64,000 nt of DNA from Theobroma cacao (GCF_000208745.1 NC_030858.1:19580659-19644658), one strand, 5' to 3'. Counted from the first letter of the stretch, positions 1-10,729 are shown. The notes: generated by a model not told the origin, from the letters alone. A program made the numbers and translations.

Positions 1-260
1 CCCCTAGTTAGTGAAAATTCCGATTTGACTCCAAATTGATCCTCAAACTCCAAATTACCATTTTAAGTCATCCATGAACTGTGAAACTCTTAATCTCACC
101 TTAAAATTCCTATTTGATCTAGTTCGAGGATTAAATAAACTTTGTTGTACCTCTAGGTACAATACCGACTTTTGTAAATTTTTCGAGACTCTCCTAGCAT
201 GCAATCATGCTATCATCACATGTAAGTCATGAATAGTATTTTATAAGGTCGGGCTTTACA
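1..260. repeat. Terminal part of an LTR (probably Ty3/gypsy), cut by the window edge
   Basis: The segment is non-coding and ends in GGTCGGGCTTTACA, a typical LTR terminus (…ACA) that resembles the GGGTGTTACA end of the chromovirus LTRs elsewhere in this window. Exactly at base 261 the copia reading frame resumes in the middle of its RT-RNase H region, so this LTR interrupts the copia element. The other LTR edge, and so the target-site duplication, lies outside the window. Orientation is not proven; by analogy with the other gypsy LTRs it may be on the minus strand. Confidence 0.6.
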
Positions 261-986
261 AATGAGTACATCTACCAAACTTGACTTAGATGAAAAAGGA
301 AAAGATGTAGATCAAAAGCTCTATAGAGGTATGATCGACTCTCTTCTTTACTTAACATCAAGTATACTAGATATTCAGTTTAGTGTGTGCTTGTGTGATA
401 GATTCCAGTCACAACCTAAAGAATCACACCAAACAGCTGTTAAGAGAATTTTTAGATACCTCATAGATACTCAAGAACTAGGAATATGGTACTCTAGAAA
501 CTCAACTCTTAGCTTAGTTGGATATTCAGATGCTGACTTTGCTGGGAGCAGAACTGATAGGAAAAACACTAGTGGAACATGCCAATTTCTAGGAAAGATG
601 CTTGTGTCTTGGTCCAGCAAGAAGCAAAACTTAGTAGCACTGTCTACAGCAGAGGCTGAATATGTTTCATTAGGTAGCTGTTGTGCACAAATCCTTTGGA
701 TCAAGCAACAATTAAAAGACTATGGAATAGCTATGCATAATGTACCGATATACTGTGATAATACAAATGCAATCAACATATCAAAAATCCTGTACAACAT
801 TCTAGGACAAAGCATAATTAAAGTAGACACCATTTTATTAGAGACCATGTAGTGAAAAATGACATTAAAATAGATTTTGTGAATACTCTACATCAATTAG
901 TAGACATTTTTACCAAACCACTGAGTGAAGATAGATTTTGTGAGATTAGGAGAAATTTGGAGATGGTTAATGTGAAGGAATTATAA
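261..986 (+). pseudogene. Copia pol C-terminus: RNase H domain
   Basis: Last quarter of a Ty1/copia polyprotein. The RNase H part degrades the RNA strand of the RNA/DNA hybrid during reverse transcription in the cytoplasmic virus-like particle. Visible motifs: YSDADFAGSRTDRKNTSG around 522-575, then LSTAEAEYVSLGSCCAQILW around 640-700, then YCDNTNAINI; after these the usual C-terminal TKPL(S)EDRF stretch near 915-945. The frame from 262 is broken by a one-base deletion near 825; coding continues one frame over and ends at TAA 984-986. The N-terminal side is removed by the LTR at 1-260, which joins just before the start of this segment. The gene is dead (truncated plus frameshift). Confidence 0.85.
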
Positions 987-1381
987 GAAAATCTTTGACT
1001 CTCACATTGAAAACAGAATGCATTCAGTCGACTAAGGAATTCTTAGTCAACTAAGAGTGGCCTGACGTCCTTAAATAATAAGACTCAGTGAGTTTAATGA
1101 AATATGAGTAAATTGTGGTAAAAATTTGATTTACCGGGTGTAAAGAGGAATAAAACAGAGTTGCCAAAGGTAAATAATCAAAATTTTAGAAAGAGATTTA
1201 AAAATATAAAGAAATAAATGTAGGGCAGTTCTTAAAGGAATATGAGAAGTTTTCTGAGCAATAACTGCTGCCAACCTCTTTTTCCTTCTCCTTTGCAACC
1301 TGTTGCTCTAAAAACAAAAAACTAAATCTTCTTAGTTGCCTCTAAAACCAACTCAGATCTTCAAAATTTTCTAGAACCAAA

Positions 1382-2656
1382 ATGGCTAGAACATCTTAGA
1401 GTAAAGAAGTATTAGAGAAGAAGAAAGGAAAAAGGCCAATGGAGGAAGAAACTGGAATAAAAAGTCAAAAGAAGAAACAGAAAATTGTGCCTGCCTCAGT
1501 GAAGGAAATAGCTGAGAAACTAAGAAAAAACAAGCAGAGAATACATAAGAAGAAAGATACAGAACTCTCACTCTAAAAAGGTATCAGTTCCTCTTCTTCT
1601 TCGAAATTTAGAAATAAGCTGCATGAATATAGATTCAAGAGTTTAGAAAATGCACCAATCTCTTGCGAAAAGTTTATTGATTGGAAAAGTTTTAAGGAAA
1701 AAGTAGAAATCCAAACTAGCCTATCTGAGTACTTTGATGAGGTGAAACTTAAAGGTTACAACACCTTTAAGAATAAGTCATATAGTCCAAGTCTAGTTAA
1801 AGAATTTTACTCTGGCATTGCTTTGAAAGAAAAGGAATTAATAGATTCTGATGACTATGTAGAAGATGGCTTGAATGTCTATTTGAATGGAAAAGAGTTT
1901 GTTGTGACTACTGGAGATTTAGGGAACATGCTGAAATTAGAGGGTGAAGTAGGTGAATTTGAACTTCCAGAAAAATATGATCCGTCCTCACTGTTGGAGA
2001 TCATCATTGGAAGGAAAGAAAAATACTCCTCTAAAAGTAATTCAGGTTTAATAATCAATCCACAGATTAGGATATTGCATTACTTCATTGCAGCAAATAT
2101 TTAAGAGAGGAGTGAAAGTCTTAGCTATATCAGCCTCCAGGATCTTTGGTTGATAGAGCATGCTTTGAATGAAGTGTCTCTAAATCTGGGGAGATTTATG
2201 ATTGAGAAAATGAGAAGTGCTTGCAGACTTGATAAGGTAAATCTACCATATGGGAATGTGATTACATCCCTTATGCAGAAGAAAGGAATATGAGCTAAAC
2301 GGTATGATATGGACTTGGTAAAAACCAGAGACCAAGCCATTTATTATGACAGCTTAGTTAAGATGGGGTATGTGCTTGATGGAGAGAAGTTTATCAAAAC
2401 TTCCAAAACTGGCCCAAGAAAAGATCACAGTCTGCCTGCTCAACCTGAGAAAGCTCCTTTCAAATTTTCGAATGAGATGATTTTTAATTTGCTTATGAGG
2501 ATTGATGGTAAGCTGACTGACCAAGGAGTGAAGCTACAAAAAATGGAAGATAAAATCACTAAGTTGGAAAACAAGCTGAAGGAGATAGAAATCATGGCGT
2601 CTAAACCTGTGGCTGCAGACAGTTCTGCCATATCAAGCACTACACTTGCACAGTAA
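1382..2656 (+). pseudogene. Third ORF of the SIRE-like copia (plant-transposon-protein domain)
   Basis: One uninterrupted reading frame of 425 codons from ATG 1382 to TAA 2654-2656, without any frameshift but with four in-frame stops (TAG 1397, TAA 1574, TAA 2102, TGA 2291). The N-terminus is very Lys/Glu rich (about residues 6-60). Residues from about 120 to 305 match in style the putative plant transposon protein domain (I believe the Pfam family Transposase_32), with VSLNLGRFMIEKM and LPYGNVITSLMQKKGI as landmarks. A coiled-coil-like stretch follows near 2500-2600 (heptads of L, I, K, E). In SIRE-type elements an ORF at this place is often called env-like; no signal peptide or membrane span is visible here. 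The function of the domain is not known to me. It is related to the env-like gene at 54642-55694. Confidence 0.7.
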
Positions 2657-4071
2657 GGTGCTGAAGGTTCAGCAGAGAAGTCTGCAAGTTCTGGCACTTA
2701 AGCTGAAGGCTCTACCTATAGGTTTGCCAGTCCTATTCTGTAAACTGAGGACTCCCCACAAGGAGTTGAACAGCCAGCCAAATCACCCTCCCTTGAACCT
2801 CAAAGTAAAAATGACTCAAAATAATGGACTGAAGTAGCTTGTACAAAAACTAAGAAACATCAGGCCTTTTCTCCAAATTCAGAGGAAGTTTCCATTATGG
2901 ACATTTTTCATCAAATGGTCAGAGAGGAACAAGCTAAAAAAGACATTGTAAGACAACAACTCAGAAGGATGGTGCAAATGTAAGAAAAGGAAAGAAACCT
3001 GCTTCAACTCCCAAACTAAAGGCAAAAACAGGGAAACCAAAAGCCACCACAGCACCACCAATTAAGGCAAAACAACCAACTAAAGGAAGAAAGACTATGG
3101 CAACCAAGACAGCCTTTCTTAAAAGAAGTCAGCCTCTTCTCCTCATAATCTAGTTCATGTTTCAGACAAATCTTATCCAGAATCCTCTCCTAGAAAGTCA
3201 TCTCCTCTCCGAGAACCCTTTCCGTTTCCTCTTAACCCTTTCTATGGAACTAAATCCTCACCCTCTGCTTCATCCGATGAGTAAAATCCCCCTTCTTTGA
3301 TGCTAACAAAAAGGGAAAGAAGTATGGTACCAGGGGAGCAAGAACCATGAACTAGAGAATAATGTTTAAAAACAAAAAAATGTTAGGGTAGAGGAACCAA
3401 GAACCTAGGAAAGGAGCAGAACCAAGGGTGCATGAAATTAGAGAAATTAGAGATAGAAAGTAAAACTAGTCTAGGGGCATTTTCAAAATACTTTTTAATC
3501 AACTGTTATTTATGCCTTGGTGGCACTTAAGCACTCAGCTCTAATTTTTTTTATTTATGTGGATGTATGTGAAACATGAATGCTAATATGTTTATGATAT
3601 TTAATTGCTGTAAACTAAAGTGTGCTGATGTTTTGATATTTTGACTGTCATAAACAAAATCTGCTGCTAATATGCTAATATGGATTTACATGCTGAATAG
3701 ATGATGTTTATATAATGTCTGATGAGAATAAGTTATAGATGAAGCATATAGCATATCAATTGAAATGAGACACAATCTTAAATCAATTTACTGTTGACAG
3801 CTGCTGGAACATAGATAAAAATTTGTCAAAACTTGCAATTGAAAAATTCTGGATGTAAATCACTCTACATTGATGCACATATGTATACTCTAAATGTACA
3901 ATGACATTTTCTATGTGACAAGAATAAAATTGGCTGAAACAAAATAAGCAAAATATGCACACACTAAGGGGGAGCTTATACTTAGGGGGAGCAATCCTCA
4001 ATTCCTGCAGAAAACTAAAAAGAATTTAAAATGACACTATGCTGTTAATCAAGGAGTGTTTTGTCATCATC
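2657..4071 (+). other. Non-coding 3' region of the SIRE-like element
   Basis: No reading frame is maintained. The first 600 bases are Pro/Ser/Lys-codon rich and may be decayed 3' coding sequence of the extra ORF. Two internal purine runs resembling polypurine tracts (AAGGGGGAGC at about 3966 and TTAGGGGGAGCAATC at about 3981) lie about 100 bases before the true tract. Confidence 0.5.
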
Positions 4072-4085
4072 AAAAAGGGGGAGAT
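4072..4085 (+). other. Polypurine tract of the SIRE-like element
   Basis: AAAAAGGGGGAGAT directly abuts the TGTTGG start of the 3' LTR. It primes plus-strand DNA synthesis. Confidence 0.85.
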
Positions 4086-4342
4086 TGTTGGCTCCATTAG
4101 TTTTTGATGATAATAAAACATTTCCATTTTTTTGTGTCTAATTCCTTTACTTGAGTGTGTAGGAAATTAATATATGAAATTAATTTCTTAAATCTTCAAA
4201 GAGTATTCTTGAAAGAAAAAAAGAGAGATAAAATCAACAAAATGTAATTGAATAGCAAGGAGGAAGCTTATTGGTGAAACAAAGAAGAACATTGGTTGAC
4301 CAAATTTCAAATTGGAGGAATGGCGGGCTGAAGAAGTTTGAG

Positions 4343-4456
4343 AAACAGAACCAACTTAGTCAACCAAGTTAGTCGACTAAGTGCCCTCTGCCAGAATCTG
4401 CAAACCAGAAACAGAATCAACTTAGTCAACCAAGTTAGTCGACTAAGAGCTCTCTG
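4343..4456 (+). repeat. Two 66-bp repeats with AGTCGACTAAG motif in LTR U3
   Basis: Two nearly identical copies with period 66 bp, each containing CTTAGTCAACCAAGTTAGTC followed by GACTAAG, a self-complementary word set. They lie about 110-220 bases upstream of the TATA box, where enhancer-like repeats of LTRs are usual. Confidence 0.75.
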
Positions 4457-4565
4457 TTTACAATTTGAACTAGAGCACTACAAGATAGATTAACGGCTAG
4501 AACTCATCCTCAATTGTTTCCAACGGATATAAACTACCAAACTGCATCATAGTTGCATCTCCAAG

Positions 4566-4575
4566 TATAAAAAGG
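4566..4575 (+). promoter_or_regulatory. TATA box of the SIRE-like LTR
   Basis: TATAAAAAGG in the context CCAAGTATAAAAAGG; the second SIRE-like LTR has the same context (AAGTATAAAAGG at 8455). It is the likely start-site element of the retrotransposon transcript. Confidence 0.7.
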
Positions 4576-5159
4576 TCTTCCAACAATGAGAAACAAGTTT
4601 TTTAAAGCCTTGAAGGAGATTTGAGCTTTAGAAAAAAGAAAAACTAGAAAAGCTTCACTGCACTTGTCTGCACTTAAACGCCTACTCTTTGTCATTTTAT
4701 TTAGCACTCAATCTTGTACCAATCAGATCAACTTATGATCATAGGTACTTTCTTTAACTTTTCTTTTTGTATACTTAGAGTGAGGAAGTCACTTTAAGGG
4801 GTTGTTCAAGCTTGGGAAAGCTTGAATGTTATAGGTTGTGGTTGAGCCTTGGAAAACCACTTTGGGTTTTAGCTGCTCGTGAAAAACTAGTGTAAAGGTT
4901 TTAGCTGAGCCTGCGAAAAGCCATTGTAAAAGCTTGGTGAAAGCTTGTGAATTTCACCAGATTCTTAGTAAATCGTTGGAAAAATCCTTGGTTGGATAAT
5001 CAAGGTAGTGGATGTAGGTCTTGGACCGAACCACTCTAAATTGTTGTGCACCTTATACTCTGTTTTTACTTTCTTAAGTTTTGGAAATTAGTTCCACATC
5101 TTGTCAAGAGCCAAATTGTGCTATTCACCCCCCTTTAGCACATATTAACTGGACCAACA

Positions 5160-5812
5160 ATTAAGATAATTCAAGTTTATTAACCATGCAATCATTTCAC
5201 CATAGATTCATGGTTTCCTTCTTGAATGATTTACAATTACAAGAAATAGTCTAAATTAATATTTAATATTGGTTGTCCAATTGCAAATCTTATGTTGCGA
5301 ATCCTCATAACCTTCCAATGACAAAAAGTGAAATTACTGTTTAATCTTTTACGTCAATTTTGTCCTTTAGTCTTAAATTTCATCCAATTGGTGATCCAAT
5401 ACTCTAGATGTAATCTTTTGAGTATTAATATGTGATGAGTAGCTAATTCATCAATCCACTAGGCCCATATTAATCACCAATATTTCTAAAATCATTAAAG
5501 TGATGTTAATGTTATGAACTCCACTTTTGGATACATGTTCCTTAATTCCTTGATTATAATCCCAACATATGGAATCTAGATCAACGTTATATGATGATCA
5601 TGCCATGACCTATCAAAGGTTATAAAGAGACAAAACACAAGTTCATTATCCATTAGGATTATGGTTCTACCATAAGTGGATGCATAGGTGTGAGATTAAG
5701 GCTTAAGTAATGGTCAAACTTAAACTTGATTCTCACATGATTCTAGTTCAAATTATAGTGTCATTACTTAAAGTTAGCTACATTGCTGATTTGAGACTCA
5801 TCATTCATTATG
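5160..5812 (-). repeat. Fragment of a copia LTR, same family as 55783-62346
   Basis: Similar over its length to 56885-56940 plus 61470-62035, for example GGTTGTCCAATTGCAAAT here and AGTTGTCCAATTTCAAAC there, followed by matching CCTCATAAC, CCAATGACAAAA and ACTCTAGAT words. The SIRE-like element sits inside this LTR: homology begins at the first base after its 3' LTR. Orientation is minus, set by the pol gene next to the better copy. Confidence 0.7.
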
Positions 5813-6599
5813 TACAATGAACACTTGAATAAAGACTTAAATGAGGTGTTGAAAGAGAGTAATGATCTTGCAACATTTCTCAAGTATGTGAATGATTTTT
5901 AGAGTCTTCTCCTTGTTTAAAAGGACTTGGAAACTTTTTTTTATAGTCCTTTTATCAATTAGAGTTGTTGGAATCTAAATGAGGCAGAAAATAGCCATTA
6001 GGAGCATTATATGCTGGTCTGCCACGACTTTGGGATCGAGCTTGGTGTTTGTGGATGTTGATCTTGATTTGAATTTCTTATTTGATTTACACTTCAGGAT
6101 CGAGCTTTTAAATGTTGATGTCAATCCTAGCTCCAACTGTTTAAATTGTTTCTGTCTAACTTTTTCAAGGAATTAGCTTTGGAGTGTGAAGGTTTATTCT
6201 CCAAACATCCAGTAGCTTTACTTCTTTTTTGCTTCTTTTTAGGAATGAGGTTTCCTTGTTAGATGTTGTTCCTCTAATATTCCAGTACCCTTCTTGCATT
6301 TTGTCTTAGAATCTAGCTATATATCATGGGAGGTTGATTCTAAAAGCTTTTAGTAGCTTTTTGCTTCATTTTGTGTGCCTAGAATTGAGCTTCTCTATTA
6401 GGGATGTCGATATGCAATTGTCAGAACCTATGTTTGCTCTCTATTTCTCTCTAAGATTATCATGAGGAGGTCGATCCTCATAGCTAAAACTTGATATTTT
6501 GAAAGATTTTAATTTCTTTTGAGTGCCAAAGACTTGTCAAGTGTTTTCTAAGACATTAGGGAGTTACTCAAGTACTTGTGTGCAAATCTTGATCAACTC
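5813..6599. other. Unassigned AT-rich DNA
   Basis: No conserved coding. The words GATCGAGCTT, GTTGATCTTG and GGTCGATCCTCATAG recur loosely, reminiscent of the repeated AGTCGATC words in the copia LTR at 7740-9215, so this may be a decayed LTR piece. It may also contain the tail of the LINE fragment that follows. Confidence 0.3.
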
Positions 6600-6880
6600 A
6601 ATTTTGTCAAATCAAAACATAATCAATTTTAAAGCTAACATATCTTTCTCATTGTTGTAATGCCATAACCACTTCATTAACAATCCCCTATTTTTAACTT
6701 TTAAATCCACAATGCTCAAACCTCATTCTTTTTCTTTTCTACAAACATTCTCCCATTTCACATACTGTATGCCTATTTTATTTTTAGAATTCGTCCACAA
6801 GAACTTCTTTTGAATTTTTTCTAGCTTGTTTTTCACTCCGAACGACATTTTAAACAAGGGCATAAAGAAAATTGGTGAAC
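6600..6880 (-). pseudogene. LINE reverse transcriptase, C-terminal fragment
   Basis: Reading the minus strand gives a recognisable stretch of the L1-type RT C-terminus: KNKLEKIQKKFLWTNSKNK, then IQYVKWENVCRKEKE, a stop where Gly is expected, then GLSIVDLKVKNRGLLMKWLW and NEKDMLALKLIM. This is the FLW…W..VC.PK..GGL.I..L...N.ALL.KW.W pattern of plant LINEs. Upstream (higher coordinates) it is cut by another LINE at 6881. No RT catalytic motif is present in the fragment. Dead. Confidence 0.75.
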
Positions 6881-7739
6881 TTTTTTTTAGAATTAGGCAA
6901 TTTATTGCTAATTGCCATAAAGAAAACTATAGACTTTTATGATTACAAAAAAGAAAATGTAAATAAAATACAAAGAAAGAAACCCGGAACTCTTATATCT
7001 TGGATTTAGGGATATCTGTAACACGAAAAATAACACTTGAATATTGGTCCCAATAACCAAGCCATATTTGCCAACACCACGTCTTGCCATGCACGAACAT
7101 TACAACAATCAACCTTAAGAGCAGTTTAGGACATTTTTGCTTGTTCGAATCTAGACAAAAATGTCACACCACATATTCACACACACATTTGCTATATCAT
7201 AGCATGTCTTTATCTTAACACACAAATGCCAACACATATTCCAACTCTCACATCACACTCTCAAATCGCACCTAATCAGTATTGAAATGAAATACAAAAT
7301 TAATTCCAATTCAAACTAATACTTAGCACTTCAGATAGAACTTTTAAAAATTGAAATTTAAAAGTCCCATTCATCTGCATCCATAGACCTAATCCATTTA
7401 CTATCCATATCCCAACATCAACTTAATCTCTTCTTTTACCATGATAAGTTGAATACTTCTAGTAGAACTCCATCGTAATGCCAAACATCCTTCTAACTTA
7501 ACAAATTTCAAGTAGATCAATGTCTCTTAATATACCATCATTAGTAAGACCATCAGCTTTCGTATTTGTTTCATGCCAATTATGCGAAATCTTTCAATGC
7601 TTTATTTTATCTTGCAATTGTTCCATACCTATGATTAGCTGTCTATAGTTCCATGGAGCATCATCATGATTATTAGAGCCAAGTATTACATTAGTAGAAT
7701 CACTTTCAATCCAACACTTCAAATTGTAATTATTAAAAT
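6881..7739 (-). mobile_element. 3' end of a LINE with RNase H domain and poly(A) tail
   Basis: On the minus strand the order is RNase H coding (7739 to 7498), a 3' UTR, and an A-run at about 6881-6888 ending exactly where the other LINE's RT frame resumes. So this LINE inserted in the RT gene of the fragment at 6600-6880, which explains the otherwise impossible order RNase H before RT. Its upstream part is cut by the copia LTR at 7740. Confidence 0.65.
7498..7739 (-). pseudogene. RNase H domain of a LINE (C-terminal part)
   Basis: Minus-strand translation shows CWIESDSTNVILGSNN, APWNYRQLIIGMEQLQ, then SHNWHETNTKADGLTNDGIL and a stop at 7498-7500. This is the plant non-LTR RNase H pattern: (I/V)ESDS with a catalytic Asp, and H..R..N..AD with the last catalytic Asp. 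One in-frame stop replaces the residue after IKH. The first catalytic Asp and Glu lie upstream of the copia insertion and are missing. These domains remove RNA from the cDNA hybrid in LINE copying. Confidence 0.75.
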
Positions 7740-8457
7740 TGTTAACATTGAAATATTTTATGTTTTAATCTGACAAAATTGCATGATATCTCAATTTTAA
7801 TGACAAGCATTTGAAATTGTCAAAATCATGTTTGAAAAGCTATTCATACTTAGAAAACATCACGAAGCTTTCAAACATGAGTATTTAGGTTGAGAAAACA
7901 TAGAGCAAACATGCCTTAATTTGATATTTAATCACAAAGAAAAAGCAAGAATGATATAGTTGAAGTTGAGTGCTAAACTGATAAGGAATCTTGAAGAAAC
8001 AAGGCTACAATCGATCCTAGAGCAAGGCCAATCAATCTAAAGATAGAATGGATGAGAAAATCATGAAGAATCAAGTTCCAGTCAATCTTTGAGGAGGTAT
8101 AGTTGATCCTATGATAGAATGGGTGCGAACAGACAATAAAACTTGAAAAAGAGATAGCCATAGTCGATCTTATAAGAGGAATAGTCATTCCTTGCACAAT
8201 GAACAATGAAAAATTAAATTTCAAGGAGTATGCGATCCTCTTCGAGCTTTAGTCAATCTTCAAAGGTAGAACATCAAAGTTACATGCTCTCGAGAAGTGG
8301 ATTGAGTAAAAGAGCTTATACTTGACTATGAAAGCCCTAATTCAAAATTTTTGAAGAGCATAGTCAATTCTAAGAGCCTTGTAGTTGATTCTTAAGCTCA
8401 GCAGCGGCTAAATCTAAATTCAAACTTGTGTCTAATGGATCCAAATCTCCTTGTAAG

Positions 8458-8466
8458 TATAAAAGG
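8458..8466 (+). promoter_or_regulatory. TATA box of the second SIRE-like LTR
   Basis: TATAAAAGG in the context TCTCCTTGTAAGTATAAAAGG, matching the box in the other SIRE-like LTR at 4566. Confidence 0.7.
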
Positions 8467-8753
8467 CCACTTTTGACTTATTTTGAAGTAAAAGAATACC
8501 AATACAAAAACCATAGAGAAAAACTTCCATATCCTTATAGCTTTCTAGACATCACTTTAGTCTTCCTTCAAGCATTCAAAGCCATATAAGCTCATTCACT
8601 TGCAAATCTTTTAGCTGATATTTGTGAGATTATTTATTCTTTTTGTACATAAAAAACTTAAACCTTTAGCATCCAACCTTTGTGAGGCTAATCTTTGCTA
8701 TCACTCTTTTGTACACATATTTGTAAAGGTTCTAATTTAACCTTGAAAATTAG

Positions 8754-8935
8754 TGAGGGTTATCGCTTGATCCCATGAAATAGCAAGTGTGAGGGTTATC
8801 ACTTGATCCAATGAAAAGGCAAGTGTAAATGTTATCTCTTGATCGCATTAAAAAGTCGGTGTAAGGGTTATTGCTTGATCCCATGAAAAAGTCACTGTGA
8901 AGGTTATCGCTTAATCCTATTAAAAAGTAAGAATT
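8754..8935 (+). repeat. Five 36-bp tandem repeats in LTR R/U5
   Basis: The word GTTAT(C/T) recurs at 8759, 8795, 8831, 8867 and 8903, an exact 36-base period. The unit contains GGGTTATCGCTTGATCCCAT and ends in a GAAAAAGTCA-like tail. Units differ from each other at several bases. It lies about 300 bases downstream of the TATA box, so it would be transcribed. Confidence 0.85.
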
Positions 8936-9216
8936 CCTTTAGTGTATTTGAAACTCCTTGGTGAGCCAAGGGAGAAGACGTAGGCATTTGTTAAAGTCAA
9001 ACCTTTATAAAATGCTTGTGTCTTGATTTATTTTTATGTCTTACGATTTATTATTGATATTTGCTTTAAAGAAAAATCACTTGCTTTGTTTTTGAAACAA
9101 GAAGAAAATTTCTTTTTAACAAGGGTTATCTTTCATTGAGCTTGCAAAGAAAACGTTTAAAATACCAATTCATCCTTTTTTTTATATTTATTATATTGAG
9201 CTTACTACACTAACAG

Positions 9217-9230
9217 TTAGTATCAGAGTG
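9217..9230 (+). other. Primer-binding site (tRNA-iMet type)
   Basis: TTAGTATCAGAGTG follows the LTR end and differs from the canonical TTGGTATCAGAGC by two transitions. It anneals the 3' end of initiator tRNA-Met to start minus-strand synthesis. Confidence 0.75.
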
Positions 9231-9293
9231 AAGGCTCAATTTGCAAGTCTAAAAGTCTTAAGTGATCTGTTGTAGTCGCTCAAATCATAAAAA

Positions 9294-10320
9294 ATGGAGG
9301 TTACGACAATCGTACTTGGTTAAAGGCAATCAATCCAAAGGTCATCTCTCTTTGTAGGTACTAACTACCCTTATTGGAAAAACCACATAGAAATGTTTAT
9401 ACAATCTTTGAACCTAGATGTTTGGAATGTTATATTAAATGGTCCACATGTACCATACAAGAAGATAAATGGCAAATTAGTCATTAAAACTAGGAGAGAA
9501 TAGAATGATAGATACAAGAAATTGATTCTAATCAATTGTAAAGCCTATAATTCTTTCCTTTGTGCCTTAGGTGCTAGTGAGTTTAACAAAATTTTTGTGT
9601 GAAAATGCTAAGCAAATGTGGGATACTTTAGAGACCACATATGAGGGCACAAATCGAGTTTTGGAATCAAAGATTGGGTTGCTTACTTATGACTATGAAC
9701 TTTTTAGGATGAAAGACGGTGAATCAATTATTGAGATGTTTGGAAGATTCACCAACATTATAGGATGTCTAAGGCTTTAGGGAAATAATTTCCCAATGCT
9801 AAACTTATGAAGAAAATTCTTTATAACTTAGCAAAATATTTGAGACTAAAGTTACTGCTATAGAAGAAGTTAGGAACCTTAATGATTTTAAGTTAGAAGA
9901 GCTAGTAGGATCTTTACTCACCTATGAGATGACATTGAAACATAAAAATGAGTTAGAGGAGTCTAAAGGAAGATACTAAGAGAAAGGGAATAACCCTTAA
10001 GTCCATAATAGAGGAAGAAGAGAAAAGTATAAAGAGTGAAAATGAAAGTGATGAAGACATGGCTATGTTAGCTACAAAGTTTGATAGGTTGATGAAGCAA
10101 AACTTTAAAAATAAGAGACCTACAAGGAGGAATGTGCCTAAGGAAGAGCATACAAAAGATCACTTGATATGCTATTGTTGTAAAAATGCCCCATCATACC
10201 AAACATGAATGCCTTAACAAGAGAACAATTCAAGAAACTTAAAGAAGAAGGTAATGATTGCCACTTAAAGTAATTGTGATGATTCACAAGATGAGGAGAA
10301 TGACAAAATTGCAACCCTTA
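9294..10320 (+). pseudogene. Copia gag (nucleocapsid polyprotein) of the second SIRE-like element
   Basis: ATG 9294 opens a gag with FVGTNYPYWKNHIEMFI (the usual Y..W...M start), MWDTLETTYEGTNRVLESKI and YELFRMKDGESIIEMFGRF, the conserved UBN2-type capsid region, up to 9780. A zinc-knuckle remnant near 10170-10215 reads CYCC…H…C once a frameshift is allowed. Gag forms the virus-like particle and binds the genomic RNA. Damage seen: stop at codon 10, TAG at about 9502, frameshift near 9598, stop at 9778 and further frame changes. Length fits a copia gag. Confidence 0.8.
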
Positions 10321-10324
10321 CTTC

Positions 10325-10729
10325 ATGGCACACAACAACTACAAGGAGGAGCTTACATGTTTAAAGTTAGGAGCACAACAAGTAGCAAAATGGTACCTTG
10401 ATAATGGATGCTCTAGACATATGATCGATAGTAAAGAATCATTGAAAGAGTTGAGATCAAAGAAAGGAGGTAATGTAACTTTTGGTGATGACTCTAAAGG
10501 TCACGTTGAAGGTATAAGTACAATTAGTAAGAATTCCTCTTCTCAAATTGAAAATGTCTTGTTTGTTAATGGTCTCAAGCATTATTTGTTGAGTGTGAGT
10601 CAATTATGTGATAAGGGTCTTAGAGTTATTTTTGAAGCATTAACATGCCATGTTGTAGATGTTAGAACAAATAAAATTCTTTTTGTTGTTCATAGGCAAG
10701 CAACAACTTATGTTGTTTATTTTGGATGA
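10325..10729 (+). pseudogene. Copia aspartic protease
   Basis: Retropepsin domain with WYLDNGCSRHM at about residues 22-32, followed by GGNVTFGDDSKGHVEGIST and VLFVNGLKHYLLSVSQLCDK, which are the standard landmarks of copia protease. The active-site triad is normally DSG; here it is DNG, one base change (AGT to AAT). The enzyme would cut the gag-pol polyprotein. The frame ends at 10729 and coding moves one frame on. Confidence 0.8.

Larger units (their letters stand above)
261..5159 (+). mobile_element. SIRE-like Ty1/copia retrotransposon, 3' part
   Basis: From left to right: the end of pol (RNase H), an extra ORF downstream of pol, a long non-coding stretch, a polypurine tract and a 1074-bp 3' LTR. 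A third ORF after pol plus an LTR starting TGTTGG and ending CCAACA is the layout of the SIRE/Maximus lineage. The 5' part is beyond the left window edge, separated by the LTR at 1-260. Bases 987-1381 hold no ORF; they contain a copy of the AGTCGACTAAG motif also found in the 3' LTR. Confidence 0.8.
4086..5159 (+). repeat. 3' LTR of the SIRE-like element (1074 bp)
   Basis: Starts TGTTGGCTCC immediately after the polypurine tract and ends ACTGGACCAACA, giving the inverted ends TGTTGG/CCAACA. A TATA box lies at 4566. Downstream of it, about 4800-4960, there are degenerate repeats of a short unit with GAGCCT-GGAAAA/CGAAAA words, comparable in place to the 36-bp repeats of the related LTR at 7740. 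The bases directly after the LTR (ATTAA) are the candidate target duplication, but the partner is outside the window. Confidence 0.85.
7740..9215 (+). repeat. 5' LTR of the second SIRE-like element (1476 bp)
   Basis: Begins TGTTAACATTG and ends CACTAACA directly before a tRNA-Met primer-binding site. A TATA box is at 8458. Upstream of it (about 7990-8400) the word AATCGATC/AGTCGATC/AGTTGATC recurs at least six times with degenerate spacing; downstream there is a 36-bp tandem array. Confidence 0.8.

Noticed and set aside
6908..7090. 60-codon minus-strand frame
   Set aside because: It lies in the 3' UTR between a LINE RNase H domain and its poly(A); hydrophobic composition comes from T-rich DNA.
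8754..8935. 36-bp repeat period similar to CRISPR repeats
   Set aside because: Units follow directly on each other with no spacers, differ among themselves and lie in a copia LTR; this is plant DNA.
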